Shown piece after piece: positions 47,220-61,114 of a stretch of 64,000 bases of DNA (position 1 is the stretch's first letter; the number at the start of each line of letters is the position of its first letter). The notes beneath the pieces are model-generated. The model was not told the origin of the DNA, did no database searches, and was given only the letters and a program-made list of their open reading frames with translations. Source of the DNA: Morella rubra (lineage: Eukaryota > Streptophyta > Magnoliopsida > Fagales > Myricaceae); the NCBI GenBank assembly GCA_003952965.2, contig CM025856.1, forward strand, positions 13,896,489 to 13,960,488, read 5' to 3'. Both the position numbers and the translations under genes were made by a program.

Positions 47220-48380
47220 GAGTATTCTATACCCTGATCAGCTAGACGACTACTAGAAGCTGCGAAGGATTTGATAATAAAACTTCGGTACACGTTCGGA
47301 CACTAAGATATGGATGTTAAATAAAATTAAAACCTAGAGTAAGTTATTCATTAATATTCGATCTTGTACGTTCTGTCACAGAGCTAGAGATTTCCATTTT
47401 CCTCCCACAATATAATGCTCGTTTTTCGTATATTTTCAATATATATCTGATCTCCTCGTGGTATCTTTGTATCTTGCCAAGATCAGATATCTTAGCATAT
47501 ATGCATTGACCGACGATCAAAGAGAGTTTACATTTAAAGCGCACGATGGCAACCTATATGTGAATTACGACGAGAGATATTACATCGAAGTTTGGATAAA
47601 TTGACGACTTAATACTCAATTAAGAGTACTACAAGTGTATTCTGTACATATAATCTGAGCAAATAAAAAAAAGCAGATCAGAATATGCAGATTGCGTTTA
47701 TTTCTAATAATAATAATATACCTAAATTTCTCACAAGCGGAAAAGTACTTGATCAGGATGAGATCGAGAGAGATCATCTCCATGTGAAAACTTCCAAAGC
47801 ACTTCAATCGCGTGGGCCGTGGAGGAATCGCTATAAAACGAAACGTCCTTTGTCACCGAAATAGGTTTCTAGCAGCGGACCAGACCTCCCATGAAAAAGG
47901 TCCTCACTGCATCTTATTTAATATACCACACCTCAAAAGTCGGACGTGATCAGTGCGAACGCATGCAAGGCTATCAATATTGTTGCGTCGATATTTAAAG
48001 CCTACGAAAACAAAAGCCCCACCGCCGAGTTGAAAGAAATATCAGCGAGGTTTGTTTGGGCCCATGGACCTGCTCATATTTCTGCATCGCAGTGCCGGTG
48101 GAGGCACGCAAATGCACAGCCCTAGGTTGTGCTATCCAATATTATCTCACTGAAGCACAAGTATCACCTACCAGCCTACCCACATGCCAAAAGTTCCTAA
48201 TCAAGATTCAGATCAGATGTCTCTAATTACACAAGCATTTGTACAAAACTAAAACAATTAAAGTAATTAACACGGAAGTGATTGTTTAACACGAATATAA
48301 CGATCAATGGCCACATGCAACAAGAATTTTTTTTTTTATTTCCGCCCACTGTGAAAGACTTTTGCCCAAGGCCAATGGAT
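47220..48380. other. Intergenic, no gene recognised
   Basis: 3' flank of the PCC13-62-like gene, then AT-rich DNA. The minus-strand frames at 47344-47544 and 47616-47807 are short and unrecognised. Confidence 0.4.
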
Positions 48381-48382
48381 CA

Positions 48383-49048
48383 CACTACAACAAATAAGGG
48401 TTTTTGCGATAGGTTATTTTGTTGCTAAAGAGATAGAATTTGGTTGCTTATAAAACGATATAGTTACCATATAAGACCGTTGCTCAGTGGTTGCAAGTAA
48501 AGTGTTGGTAAAAGCTTTTAGCGACAGGAAGAATACTTTGTCGCTATTTAATACATATAGCGAAAAAGTATATCGTTGCTAAAGTTTAATCAACTTCGTT
48601 GATACAGGGTCTACAAATTCATCTATAGTGGTTGCCAGACATGGCTACATAGCAACAAATAACTTAGTCGCTCAAGCTGAGACTAGCGACGAATAGATTA
48701 CGTTGCTAAGGTCCATTTTAGTGACCAAAAATGATAGTTGTTATAGTTAGCAACACCGAAGAATTGTACATGTTGCAAATAGTGGTACTAGTGACGCATA
48801 GAGTACGTCGCTAAAGTCATCGTACAAGCGACGAATAAAGTATGTCGCTAAAATCCATTTGAGCGACTAATAATGATAGTTGCTATAGCTTGCACCACTG
48901 ACAAATTGGACATGTTGCAAATAGTGGTATTAGCGACGCATAGAGTATGTTGCTAAAGTCTATGTTAGTGACCAATAATGGTAGTCGCTATAGATAGGTT
49001 TATCGACGATTTGGACATGTCGCAAATAGTGGCTATTTTGTGTAGTTG
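48383..49048. mobile_element. CACTA-type end with subterminal repeats (possible short derivative)
   Basis: Begins CACTACAACAAATAAGGG, the classic CACTA terminus. It continues with many copies of short sterile repeats (GTTGCTAAAG, AGCGACGAAT) and about three units of a roughly 115-bp repeat (AGTGACCAAAAATGATAGTT...GTTGCAAATAGTGG). The right limit, ...CTATTTTGTGTAGTTG at 49048, is a degenerate inverted match to the left end. I could not see a matching 3-bp target duplication. It may be a non-autonomous derivative or only the left end of a longer element. Confidence 0.65.
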
Positions 49049-49049
49049 A

Positions 49050-52000
49050 TTATGTTATTGCCTAAAAACATTAATCTTAAAATGACTGAGTTGCATCCAT
49101 AAATTAATTGTTCATTAAAACAAGAAGGAAATCAATTTTTAAGGTAAAAAAACCAAAAGATTTTACTAAGATAGTGCATATAATTAATATAATGGCAACA
49201 ACAAGCTTAGTATAACAGCTATTAAACAACCCAAAAAGTGCTAAGTGTATACAATTAAAGCTAGTCTGATTTGGCCTTCGAATGATCTACATATGCCAAT
49301 ACACAATTGAAACTTCAAAAAATTACTCTACGAAAGTAATTTTTCTAAGTGAAGACAATCATAGATCTTCCATCCATCACCCAACATATCACACTATCTA
49401 CAAAAATAACCTGTGGAAGACAAACTCATGTTAACAAGTATATAAATTTAATCATTGATTACTGGTAGAAAATGATGGAATTAATTTGATTAGAAATTCA
49501 ACAACTATTGACATGTAACAACAAGATGCAAAGACTAATACAAGTCTTACCTGGGTCCATTCCTTATTGCTGTAATTAGTGCTCTTCACGGGTTCTGCAT
49601 TGCAGAGTCACTAAGGATGGGTGTTTGACTCATAATATAAGCAAGCTTTTGATCATAAGAAGCTTGCTTCAACATTATCTCTCTCATTATTTCTCTTACA
49701 TCTTCATATTGTTTCTTGTAAGACTCCATGACACTTTTGTACTTGCTCGTTCAGATAAGCGACTTTTATTCCTCATCTAACAAAATGAAAAGAATGTCAA
49801 AAGGCTAGAATTTCAATCAGATGCTCATTAATTAGACACTTTATTTCAATATCATCTGAGGGGGAAGGAAGACAAGTAGAAAATTGGAGAGGATCAAATT
49901 CTGCCTACATGACAAAGGTTTCCAGGACAAGGAAATATCATTTGTTTAAGACTTCCATCATAAATGGAAAATAGCAAGAATAATGCAAGACTTAGAATTG
50001 AAGTGTTCCATTCCAAGAGAAATAGACACAATATACAGTAAATAGTGTAAGACTCATACCACCTAGAGCTTCACGCAAACAATTAAATACTACGGTCCGC
50101 ATTTTGTTTTCATCTCTTTGGTATAATTCAGGAGTAAATTTTCTTTTTGGGTAGAGAGGAAATTGCTGGGATTCTCGTCAGGCCACATGTACTTGGATTC
50201 TTGTGTAGTGAGATGTCATTTTATAGTCACACATATTTTCTTAAATATGGACCAAAAGTTCTGCACATCATGTTACACCCCGTGCTGATACTTACCCCAT
50301 TGGCTCGCATATAGGAATCGCAAGCACATAATTCGGGGATTACCGCACTATAGAAACTCTTAGGATCACTTAAATGTCCTCGAATTTACTTAGTTGAAGA
50401 CTTGTTTTAAAACGGATATTGGTTAAAAGGAAGGCTGTAAATCAGTTTAGAAACTTGAATGAAAGAAGTGAAATCGCACAAAATATTAAATCGGTATATT
50501 TGCACTTTGCTTAGGAAATCCTTAGGGTTAACGATTAAAACAAAAATGGCAAAATCGTATAAAGTATCGTATCGTAATAATATGCACTTATTTAGGAAAA
50601 CCTCATTAACGACTTAGGTTGAAAACTAATTGGTATCGTAAAAAGATTAAGGCGAGATTAAAGGAAATTGATAAACCTTGTAGACAGAAATCAACAAAAA
50701 GAAATACACAGTTTTCCTTTAACTGAACAAGGTTTGGTACAAAAGGGTCCCTTGCGAGAATTACAAAAGAATAGGCCTAAGATATGCAAAAATGTGAGCT
50801 CCTTATAGCCCACCTAGCCTACACAACCGTGTTTCAAGGAACAAAAATATTTTTGAAACACTACCATCAAAAGGAAGCAAAAGAACTAACTACAAGGGTG
50901 CAAAACAAACCCTAACCCTTACTCCTCATCTTCGGTCATGTAGTAATACATCGCGCTACTCAATAATAGAAAGACAAACGCAACAAAAATAAAAGGGGTG
51001 AGTCCTACTGACTCAGTAAGGTCGAGGAGGGGACATGACAATCATAAAAGGAAAGAACATGTGGAGACATGACAATACATAACATATGACAATTATGATA
51101 ACAACATATCAATAAATGTAACATATGATAATATGATGCATGAAGCATGCGTGCTTTCATACAATTAAGACATATATCGATGCACATGCAATGAGATGAT
51201 GTTGTGCACCTATTTCCCATCAATTCTTTTGAGGTTGAGGTGTTTTCGCCGTCTGCTCTGTTTACCCCCAGGGTTAGGTTGTGCCTCCTTCCTCTCCTCC
51301 GAGATTTGTCCTGTGCCACCTGCACCAAAGCCTTGATTATAGTAGGCCCATTAGGAGCCCACCATTTTCTCATAGTGGTGGGTTGCACTTGCCCTTAGTG
51401 AATTGCACCGTTAACCATAATTACGGTAAGCACCTCGGGTAAATTCTGTTTGCATTCCCCAATCTTGGTCCACTCAATGATTCATGATATGAATGCAATC
51501 ATTGATGCTCAATCGTTTGCATAATTAACACAATCATTGAACCATAATTCATCATTCTTCATAAATCCGTGAGTCATTCATAATACAAAACCAAGCATGC
51601 ATAATGGTACAAAACAAATGATAAATTTTCCTTTAATAAAACGTTCTTTTTCCTTCAACGACTCATTAGAAATTCAAATGCTTGAATAAATTCAAGTACG
51701 AAAGCTAAAATTTCATACTGTCTCAATCACAAGCATTCTGCTAAGTTCCCAAATTAGTGACATTATCTTATAATTCTAAGTTAATTTACCTTTTCCCTTT
51801 GAATAAGAATTAATAATATTTTTCCTTCTATAATACTAATTAATTACAAAATTAAACATGAAATTTATAATTAAATAAAAATCTGCCCTAAATCTTCAAA
51901 TGAAGGCTTCTTGGGCCTCCTTAGACCCTACTAGGCCTATCCCTAAAGTTTCAAAGTATTTCTGGGCTTGTTTAGGTTAACGGGCCTAAAGTCCATTTAG

Positions 52001-52500
52001 GCGCTAAATGGGCTTTGTGATTTGAGCACCTAAATCTATTTAGTTTGAGCTCAATTTGGGCTTTCCTATCTATTTTTAATGTTATACACAGCCATAAAAG
52101 TTATTTTTTCCATTTGGACTTTTTACTCTAACGTTTTACTAAAAATACTGAAACTACTGTTAGAGACCTCCAAGGGCATTTACGACTTTTCCCTAGATCA
52201 TTTTGAGCTGAAATTTTTACAAAGATGTCCTGAGTACTTATTCAGCTCATCTGGAAGTTTCATGCAAAGATTCAAAGGGAATCGTGGGGTCGTTTTGGAT
52301 AGTGACCACTTTTATGTTAAAAACTTAACTAAAGCTCTTGCATGTTATGGATCTTGGACTTAAATGTTTTCTATTAATGATCTACCCATCATACTCATAT
52401 TAATGAAATCACAGTACATATAATCCATGATATTAGAGAGGAAAATGAAAGTAAATAATAAGCATTTACACAATCCATACATAGGCATTCATTCTATGTC
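49050..52500. other. Repeat-like intergenic DNA, no gene recognised
   Basis: No transposase domain was recognised. TTCTTGTGTAGTG at about 50202-50214 is another CACTA-like right end. From about 50273 (TGTTACACCCCG) the sequence resembles LTR-type starts, and 50995-51050 (GGGGTGAGTCCTACTGACTC...) also looks repetitive, but I cannot define element borders. Open frames at 51005-51388 and 52079-52363 have no known domain. Confidence 0.35.
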
Positions 52501-52501
52501 A

Positions 52502-52970
52502 CACTACAAAAAAACTGGTATTTAGCGGTGTTTTACTAGAACCGTTGCTATAGCTCTAACTTTTAGTGGCCGTTTTTTGAAAAACGCTGCCAAAAATTTG
52601 ACTTATAGCAGCATTTTTCAGAAAACACCGCTAAAAGTTTGATCTTTAGCGGTGCTTTTTGAAGCCCTGCTAAAAGTAAGATCTTTAGCGGTGTTTGTAA
52701 AAAAACGATGCCACACGTCTGATCTTTGGTGGCGTTTTTCCACAAACGCCACTAAAAGTCGAACTTATAGCTGCGTTTGTGCACAAATGCTACTATAGGT
52801 CGTAAGCTTTTAATAGCGTTTGTGCACAAACATTACTATAATTTAGGTATCTATAGCGGCGGTCACAGTGACCGCGACTAAATCATCAACCTTTATCAGC
52901 GTTTATGTACAAACGTTGCTATATTTTAAGTATCTATAGTGGCGGTCACAGTGACCGTCGCTATAGGTAT
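52502..52970. mobile_element. CACTA-type terminus and subterminal repeat array
   Basis: Starts CACTACAAAAAAACTGG and continues with alternating TTTAGCGGTGTTT- and AAACACCGCTAAA-like motifs in both orientations for about 450 bp. This is the typical subterminal array of plant CACTA elements. No opposite terminus (TTTTTTGTAGTG) was found in the rest of the window. The element may continue past the nested copia insertion at 53564 and beyond the window end, or be truncated. Confidence 0.75.
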
Positions 52971-52974
52971 AAGT

Positions 52975-53563
52975 GAAAATAATATTTTTATTAATTAATT
53001 ATAAGTTATTTAATGTTAATAATTATTTTATATATTATTATATTTATTTTAATATATAATTTTATTTTGTCATTATTTGAAAAATTTTATTTTAAAGGAC
53101 CTACTTAATAAAATATAAAAATTAGGGGGAGTGTCATGAAAATTGAAGTTGTTATATGATATATTTTAAATTAAACCTATGGTTGTTATGGTAATTGCAT
53201 ATTTATTGACTAAATCTAAGTAGTTTAGAAAATATCTATTATCATACTTATAATGCGCATATATATTTTGAATATTTAGTAATATAATACTATTTAATTA
53301 GGACATATTATTTAATTTCAAACAAAAAAATATTGTGAGATTAGCTTATGCAATTAAAATACATAACTTAATATATGGTCTTAGAGGCTATGATTTAATC
53401 ATAGGTATATAGATACATAGATATAAAGTACTTAGGTTAATTAGCACATATCATGTATATGATAAACACATATAACAAATCATGCAATGTTATATAGAAA
53501 ACATTATACTTTTAAATTATAAGTATTATATATTATTACTACCAACTTATTTTAATTAAGATT
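52975..53563. other. AT-rich DNA, probably CACTA interior
   Basis: Very AT-rich with no open frame of note. It lies between the CACTA subterminal array and the copia insertion and is the likely continuation of the former. Confidence 0.35.
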
Positions 53564-53914
53564 TGTGAGTCAAAATAACAACCCAAGATGGAGGGTAAAT
53601 TGAGTTTTAATAAATTTTAAAACCTTTTCAAGATAATTTAAGCTGTAAAATAGTAAAGCATAAAACACCACAAAGAGAGATATGAACATGTAAAGAGGAG
53701 AGATAGAGTTAGAGAGATAACACCGTAATTTTAGGTGGTTCGGCCAACACTTGCCTACATCCACCCCCAAGGCTATTGACTTCCTTCACTATTCTTCAAA
53801 TAGCAAATATACCGTAGCTTTCCGGGTGCTAATTTAAAAGTCTTCAAAACTTAGAATATTTGTTATCATCAAAATCAAAAATAGATTGTTTTGCAAAACA
53901 ACCTTGGGCTAACA
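53564..53914 (-). repeat. 3' LTR of the minus-strand copia element, internally deleted
   Basis: Matches both ends of the 5' LTR, but about 850 bp of its middle (equivalent to roughly 61385-62238) is missing, leaving 351 bp. The difference between the two LTRs shows the deletion happened after integration. Confidence 0.85.
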
Positions 53915-54499
53915 ATCTCCCCCTTTTTGATGATGACAAAACCATTTTAAAAAATGACAATTTGCTAACAAATGGAAAAGCTCCCCCTGAGAACAAGCAG
54001 GAGTTTTTCATGACATTTTTAGCAAAAAGGACTTTGAGATTTTACAAAAATTTTGCAAGAGTTTCCTTTGTAAATGGAGGTTTCCCAAAATTTAAAAACA
54101 AGAAGAACACTTCTATAAACTTCCTCCAAACTCCCAAACTTCAATTTCAACAGAACACAAGACTTCATATATTGAGAATTTAAGATAGGAATACTACCTG
54201 TAAAGCAATTCTCAAATATCCAAATTAAGTGCAAAGAGATAAACACTTCTTAAATCCCTTATAATCACCATTAGAGAATCAATAGATATAAGCATAATCA
54301 AATAATCCAATGGAGACAATAAAATAAACATTGATATCCATTAGATAAAGTAAGCGTTCAGCCAAAAGATAATTACAAAGCATAAAGAGAGGACAAACTA
54401 AGATTAATACAAAAAGAAATGTCCTCTATAAGAGCTAGAAATCAACATAGTCTTATAACTTCTCCCCTTTGGCATCATCAAAAATAGGATAAGGGGAAG

Positions 54500-56070
54500 G
54501 TCAAGGGTAGGAGGCTATGGAGAATCGAAAGGAGGAGGAGGATAATGAACCTCAAACTTCTTCAGCCAGTTTATCCAAGTGTAGAGAACCAATACGTCCA
54601 TTTTTGACATGAGGACGAAGATTCCTATCTTCATCCAGATGATCTTGGTGGCCTTAACAACATCTTCAGCTGAGGTCTTCACAAAAGCTTGAAGCTCAGT
54701 AGAGGTAGAAGCAAACTCATCCACAGTATCTGAATCACATTGCTAGCCACATTGATGCTGTTGTTGACTTGATGCTTGAAGACCCTTCATATCCTTATCA
54801 AGAGTCCCAAAACGCTCAGTATGAGCAGTGAGCATCTTTTAATATTGTCGAAACCCGTCTTCATACTTGTGGCCAAGTCCGCTAGATTCTGACTCAATTT
54901 CTTTTGTTCTTCCTTTGATTTCAGCCAAGGAAGCTTCAAGAGAATTCAAAGGAGGCTCATGAGAACTAGTAGCAGGCTCGGAGGATGAACAATTTGTAGT
55001 GAAGGAAAAGAGATAGGAGTGTGCTCTCCCATAGGAGTCCTAGTTCCAGTGGGGGTTCTTTCAGTATCAGCCTCTTCCTCATCTTCACTCTTCTTCAGAA
55101 TCTGAACCCCTTCACTTCCTTTCTGAGGTGTCACCACACCTTTCTTTACCCATTCTCCATCCTCATTTGAATAAAACCCATCAACCAAAGAGTTTTCTTG
55201 TTATACTCCTTAGAGTCTTTGGGTTTTTCTCTTACTTCCCGGTCAAATCAACTTCAAGAGCATGAAACATATGAGTGAAAAACATCCCATAAGGAGCCCT
55301 TGTTTCTTCTTTTTAGAGGTAGCTTTCATATGGTTAACCATTAAATGACCAAGGTTCATATGGGTACGAGTGATCAGACAATACATAACGAACAGTTCCA
55401 AGAAGGTGACGTAGCTAACCATATGATGCAAAATCCTTCTAGGAATGGTCAAATCATTGGCAGAAGGTCTAATCACCTCATTTAAGGATGATTATCCAAC
55501 ACAACCCTAAAAATGTCAATATGTTCTATCTTAGACATACCCATCCAACCATAAGCCTCAAAAAATTTCTTTCCACTATTAGGGGCTGAGACAAATGAAT
55601 TTAGGGAAGAACTAGATAGGTCTAATTGCTTCCCATTCACATAACTGGTGGCATCCTTAGACTTTGAAATTGAAAATTAGCATAAACTAACTTCACAAAT
55701 ACACATAGCAATCCACCTTTAAATTCACAAGCATACTCCATCCTTGAAATTCAAACATCTCCTTAAAATCAAAACCACTTCACTAAACCATTGAAAATCA
55801 GCCCAATGACCAGCAATGACTTTTCGATTTCTAAAATCTTGAACAAAGAGATTCTTACAAAGCCCTGACTGTAAATGTAGGCCTTTGGAGTAGGAGTGGG
55901 TTCTCAGTGCCTCGTCCTTTCTTTGTGCCCTTGAACTGATAGAGGATGACGTCTGTTGGGAGGAAAGCTTGGAACGGCTTGAAGACATCACGACAGTGGC
56001 ACTGTGTGGAGATTGAAGGCTATTGGCGGTGGATTTTTCAAAGAGAGTAGTGGGCAAATGTAGTTTGTGA
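54500..56070 (-). pseudogene. Additional ORF of the copia element, plant transposon protein-like
   Basis: The coding remnants lie between RNase H and the 3' LTR. 55725-56057 opens with a Ser-rich leader and continues with 'FVQDFRNRKVIAGHWADFQW'. 55243-55476 carries 'RPSANDLTIPRRILHHMVSY' and 'YCLITRTHMNLGHLMVNHM', which I recognise as the style of the 'putative plant transposon protein' domain found in extra ORFs of plant LTR elements. 54946-55188 is acidic ('QILKKSEDEEEADTERTPTG'). Its function is unknown and the frames are broken. Confidence 0.65.
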
Positions 56071-56559
56071 GGGAGAGAGTATTTTGCGCCATTTGGGAGA
56101 GAAAAAGGGTTATTCTAGATGGGGGAGAGATAAAGTGCCGACCCCTTTGCCCTAAAGAGTATAAATGTGCCACTCGTGCCCCTTTTTAAAAAGTAAACCC
56201 GAAAGATGTGTCGACACATTGGCTCAATATGTCAACACATTGCACATGCTCTAGAACACAATTTAAAATAGCTCTCGGGAGGGAAGCTTATGTGTCGACA
56301 CATGAATTATGGTGTGACACATACTTCTCAGTGAAAAATAGCCATGAAAATACAGAAGTGCTGACACTTGTTTTACCAAGTGTTGACACATGGCATGCAG
56401 AAATATTACATACCATGTTTTTCATAAGAAAAAGTTTCATTTTAAAAATAAATGAATACTGAGCAATTTAAACATAATTCAGAACATGTCCAATGCAATC
56501 ATTAACACAATTATCATGACAAATACAAGCACATATCACAATTTAATCCGAAGGAAATC

Positions 56560-58110
56560 TCATTCCAATTTCTTGACGAATAAAGCAAAATCTATCCTCA
56601 TTAAGGGTTTTGTGAAAATATCCGCCAATTGAAGGTCAGTATTTACGAACTCAAGAACAATATCTTTTTTTTTTAGCATGATCTCGAATGAAATGATGCT
56701 TAATCTCAATATGTTTTGTCCTAGAGTGTTGAATTGGATTTTTTGTAAGATTAATCGCACTGGTGTTGTCACATTTTATTGGGATGAGAGAATAATGAAG
56801 ATTAAAATCTTCCAATTGTTATTTTATCTACAATATACTCGGCTTCCGTGGTTGATAAAGCCACGAATTTTGTTTCTTACAACACCAAGAGACTAGTGAG
56901 GGTCCAAGAAATTGACATGCACCACTAGTACTCTTTCTATCAATTTTACACCCTGTATAATCCGCATCCGAGTATCCTTGTAAATTAAATTCAGCACTCT
57001 TGGGATAAAACAAACCAAGATTTTGAGTGCCAACAATATATCTGAAAATTCTTTTAACCGCAAGGAGATGAGATTCCTTAGGACAAGATTGGAATCTAGC
57101 ACACATGCATACACTAAACATTATATCAGGTCTACTAGCGGTAAGATAGAGTAAGGAGCCAATCATACCTCGATATTTGGTTTGGTCCACATCCTTACCT
57201 TTCTCATCCTTTTCCATTTTTGTAGATGGACTCATAGGGGTGCTCATAGGTTTTGAGTTGTCCATATTAAATCGCTTGAGAAGATCTCTTGTATACTTTG
57301 CTTGATTGATGAAGATGCCTCATTGCTTTGTTTGATTTGGAGGCCAAGAAAATAGTTCAATTCTCCCATGAGGCTCATCTCAAATTCACCTTGCATGACT
57401 TGTGAGAACTCTTGACACAAAGATTCATTAGTTGATCCAAAAATAATGTCATCGACATAAATTTGAACGTTAACAATTCATTGTCTTTTTTTTTAGTGAA
57501 AAGAGTAGTATCAATTTTACCTCGTGAAAACCATTTTCAATGAGAAAAGAACTTAACGTTCATACCATGCCGAGGTGCTTGTTTCAAGCCATAAAGTGCC
57601 TTTGTGAGCTTGTACACATGATTTGAAAGCTTTTCATCTTCAAAGCCCGGTGGTTGCTCAACATACACTTCTTCCATGAGGAATCCGTTTAGGGATGCGC
57701 TTTTCACATCCATTTGAAAGAGTTTAAAATCTTTATAACAAGCGAAATCATGGATAATCCTTGGGTCTAGAAACTAGATGCAATACTTGGTTTTCTCAAA
57801 TTGTTTTAATTCTTCTTCCATAGCATGGATCCAACTTTCATCATCTTTAGCCTCTGAAAAATTCTTAGGCTCAAGTTGAGAAAGTAAGCAAAATTATTAG
57901 CTTGGTTTATAGAAGAATGAGTGCTTACCCTTTCTCAACATTACCAATAATTTGTTGGAGAGGATGACTTTTGATATATTTCCAGACTTTGGTAGATCAC
58001 TATTGACTTGTTGATCATCTTCTTGTGATTCTTGAGATCCTTGCTCTTGTACAAGTGTTTCTTCCTTGTCCTCATTTATGGCAAGTTTCTCAACTTCTTT
58101 GTCAAGATCT
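56560..58110 (-). pseudogene. Copia reverse transcriptase and RNase H remnant
   Basis: RT pieces are seen at 57340-57760: '[20 protein letters not shown]', '[20 protein letters not shown]' and an intact YVDD box around 57455 ('YVDDIIFGSTNESLCQEFSQ'). A clean frame at 56828-57265 covers the RT-RNase H connection ('YRGMIGSLLYLTASRPDIMF', 'GYSDADYTGCKIDRKSTSGA'). The C-terminal part is at 56560-56772 ('TDLQLADIFTKPL'). Frameshifts separate these blocks. Confidence 0.85.
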
Positions 58111-58175
58111 ATAATATCTTCATCATTTCTTTCACAAGATTGTTAGATTCATAAAAAACGACATGGATTGATTCT

Positions 58176-59262
58176 TCAACAACCAAGTACGTTTATTGAA
58201 AACACGATAGGCTTTACTAGAAGTTGAATAACCAAGAAATATACCTTCATCCGCTTTTGCATCGAACTTACCCAAATTGTCTTGTTGTTGTTGAGCACAA
58301 AGCATTTGCATCCAAAAACATGGAAGTAACCAATGTTGGGTTTTCTATCATTCCATAGCTCATATGGAGTTTTCTTAAGAATAGGTCTAATCATGCAACG
58401 GTTCATAACATGAAAACTTGTGCTAATTGCTTCAGCCCAGAAGTAATCAGGCAAGTTGTTTTCACATAGCAAGGTTCTAGCCATCTCTTCAAGAGTCCTA
58501 TTCTTCCTCTCTACAACACCATTTTGTTGAGGAGTTCTAGGAGTTGAGAAGTTATGGTTAATACCATTTTCACCACAAAACTTTTCAAAGGAAGAATTTT
58601 CAAATTCTTTCCATGATCACTCTTATGCTAGAAATAGCAAAACCTTTTTCATTTTGAATTCTCTTGCTAAGTTTTTCAAAAGCATGAAAAGCCTCATCTT
58701 TATGAGCTAGGAATAGAACCCATGTGAATCTACTGAAATCATCAACAACAACAAAGCCATAACGTTTGCCACCCAAACTCAACGTTCGGGTTGGACCAAA
58801 TAAGTCCATGTGTAGAAGTTGAAGTGGCCTAGAAGTGGACATCACATTTTTGGGCTTAAAAGAGGTTTTGGTTTGTTTGCCTTTTTGACAAGCTGCACAA
58901 ATTTTGTCTTTTTCAAAAGTAAGGTTAGGCAAACCCGAAACAAGATTCTTTCTGGCTAATTTTGAAATCAAGTCCATGCTTGCATGAGCAAGCCTTCTAT
59001 GCCACAACCAACTATCCTTGTCATTTAGAGCTGAAAGAAATTTTATCTTTTCTGAGGAGATGCTCTCTAAATGAACAATGTACACATTTTCAAATCTATA
59101 TCCAACAAACAAGACTTTCTTGTTTTCAGTATTCTCAATAAGGCATATTGATGATTCAAAAATGACTCGGTTTCCCTTGTCACATAATTGACTAATACTC
59201 AAGAGATTATGCTTTAAACCATCAACAATAAGTATATTCTCAATTATGGGATTAGGAGACAT
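58176..59262 (-). pseudogene. Copia integrase remnant
   Basis: 58600-59262 has the pre-integrase zinc region ('WHRRLAHASMDLISKLARK', 'CAACQKGKQTKTSFKPKN') and the first core residues ('LLHMDLFGPTRTLSLGGKRY', 'VVVDDFSRFTWVLF'). A frameshift follows near 58600. 58176-58484 holds the rest ('MARTLLCENNLPDYFWAEAI', 'NRCMIRPILKKTPYELW'). Confidence 0.88.
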
Positions 59263-59807
59263 ACCAATGCTACCAACACCAAGTATTTTCCTTTGCCATT
59301 GTCACCAAAAGTAACTGAACCCTTTCCCTTGAGACAAAGAGAGTTAAACCAACTCTTGTCTCGGTCATGTGCTTGGAGCATCCACTATCAAGGACCCAAT
59401 GTTCCTTGGTTTCATTGGACTTCAAGCACTCCTGCAAAAAGAATCAATTCTTGACTTTTGGTACCCAAATCTTTTTGGGTCCATTGGTGTTAGAAATAAA
59501 TTTCTTCACCTTGTCTTTTTGGATCCACACAAATTTGATCCATGAGTGGATTTCTTTCTAGTTGGACAAGTGTGTGAATGTGTCCATTCTTTCCACAAAA
59601 ATTACACATGGTAAAGATGTGGATGATTTAATAATTATATCCGAATATAGCTTTTGATTACCAACGAATCATAACCAATTCCACTTTTGTTGAAACAACA
59701 TCTTTGGGAACCAAGTAAAATATCAAGGTTTCTTTTTCCTTGAGTGAATCTTGCAAGATCTTGAGTAAGAGAGTCAACTTTCTTCTTTAAATCAATATTT
59801 TCAAATT

Positions 59808-61079
59808 TTAAATCATTGACTCTTCTTGTATGATTTTTTCATTTTCTTTTGTAACTCTTGCAAGATTCTCTCCAAGAGAAACAACTTGGTATTTCAAAGT
59901 ATCATTTTCTTGAATAAGTACATCAAGGTTCTTTTTAAGACAACAATACTTTGAAAACACTCTTTTCAATTCAAGATATTGTTCATCAAAAGCATCTTGT
60001 AATTCATCAAAAGTGAAAGAACAAATTGAAGAGTCTTGTACCTCATCTTCATTTCCTTTGCCATGAAGCATAGATTTGCAACTTCTTCATCACTATCACT
60101 ATCACTTTCATCGGACTCTCCCCATGTGGCCAAAAAGGCTTTCTTTTTGTCCTTGAAATCCTTGGATTTCTTGTGGGATTCAAGGTTGGGGCAATCCGTC
60201 TTTATATGTCCCGGCTTCTTGCATCCATAGCAAATAATGTCATTCTTCTTGCTACTATCACCTTTATAGCTTGTCTTCCTTGGAAATCTTTTATCTCCTT
60301 GTTTCTTCCAGAAGAACTTCTTGAATCTCTTGGTGAACAATGCCATTTCCTCATCATCTTTGGAAGACTCATCATCACTAGAGCATGAGGCTTTCAAGGC
60401 AATGCCTATTTTTCCTTTTCCTTCATCCTCATCTCCTTTTACTTGATTCATCTCATGTGTCATGAGAGATCCCATGAGCTCATCCAAAGAAAGCTTTGTC
60501 AAGTCTTTGGCTTCTTGAATGGCGGTGACCTTGGGTTCCAAGCTTTTGGTAGACACTAAGGATCTTTCTCACCATTTCAACATTAGTATATTCTTTACCA
60601 AGAGATTTAAGACCATTTATAATATCGGTAAAGCGAGTAAACATAAATGAAATATTTTTATCGGGTTTCATTTTAAAAAGTTCATAACTATGAACAAGCA
60701 AACTAATCTTGTTCTTTGACTTGATTCATGCTTCATGGGCCACTTGAAGTTTGTCCCAAATTTGTTTCGCGGTATCACAACCAGAAATACGATTAAATTC
60801 ATTTGAATCAAGTGCACAATACAACACATTCATAGCTTTAGAATTTAAAGACATAATCTTAAGATTATTGTCATCAAAATCTTTTTCATCCTTCTACGTA
60901 CCTTCAGCTATCTTAGGAAATCTACCCTCTTTGGAAATGATTCTCCATAGATCATAATCAACAGCTTGGATGTAGATTCCCATCATTACCTTCCAATAGT
61001 TATAGCAAGTCCCATTGAACAAAGGAGGTCTATTTGTGGATTGACCTTCAGCTAAAGAGGTACTAACAAGGGTTGTCAT
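59808..61079 (-). pseudogene. Copia gag remnant with CCHC zinc knuckle
   Basis: The start at 61079 reads 'STNRPPLFNGTCYNYWKVMM', a typical gag opening. The frame breaks near 60890 and 60700, then continues in 60556-59966 with 'LMTHEMNQVKGDEDEGKGK', a lysine-rich region and the zinc knuckle 'CYGCKKPGHIKTDCPN'. A coiled-coil-like tail follows in 60071-59808. This capsid/nucleocapsid protein packages element RNA; this copy is inactivated. Confidence 0.85.
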
Positions 61080-61114
61080 AGAAAAAGATATTAAACTTCA
61101 GCTTCGATACTAAT

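Noticed and set aside
50270..51060. Possible additional LTR element starting TGTTACACCCCG
   Set aside because: No second LTR, primer site, polypurine tract or polyprotein motif could be located, so no element is called.
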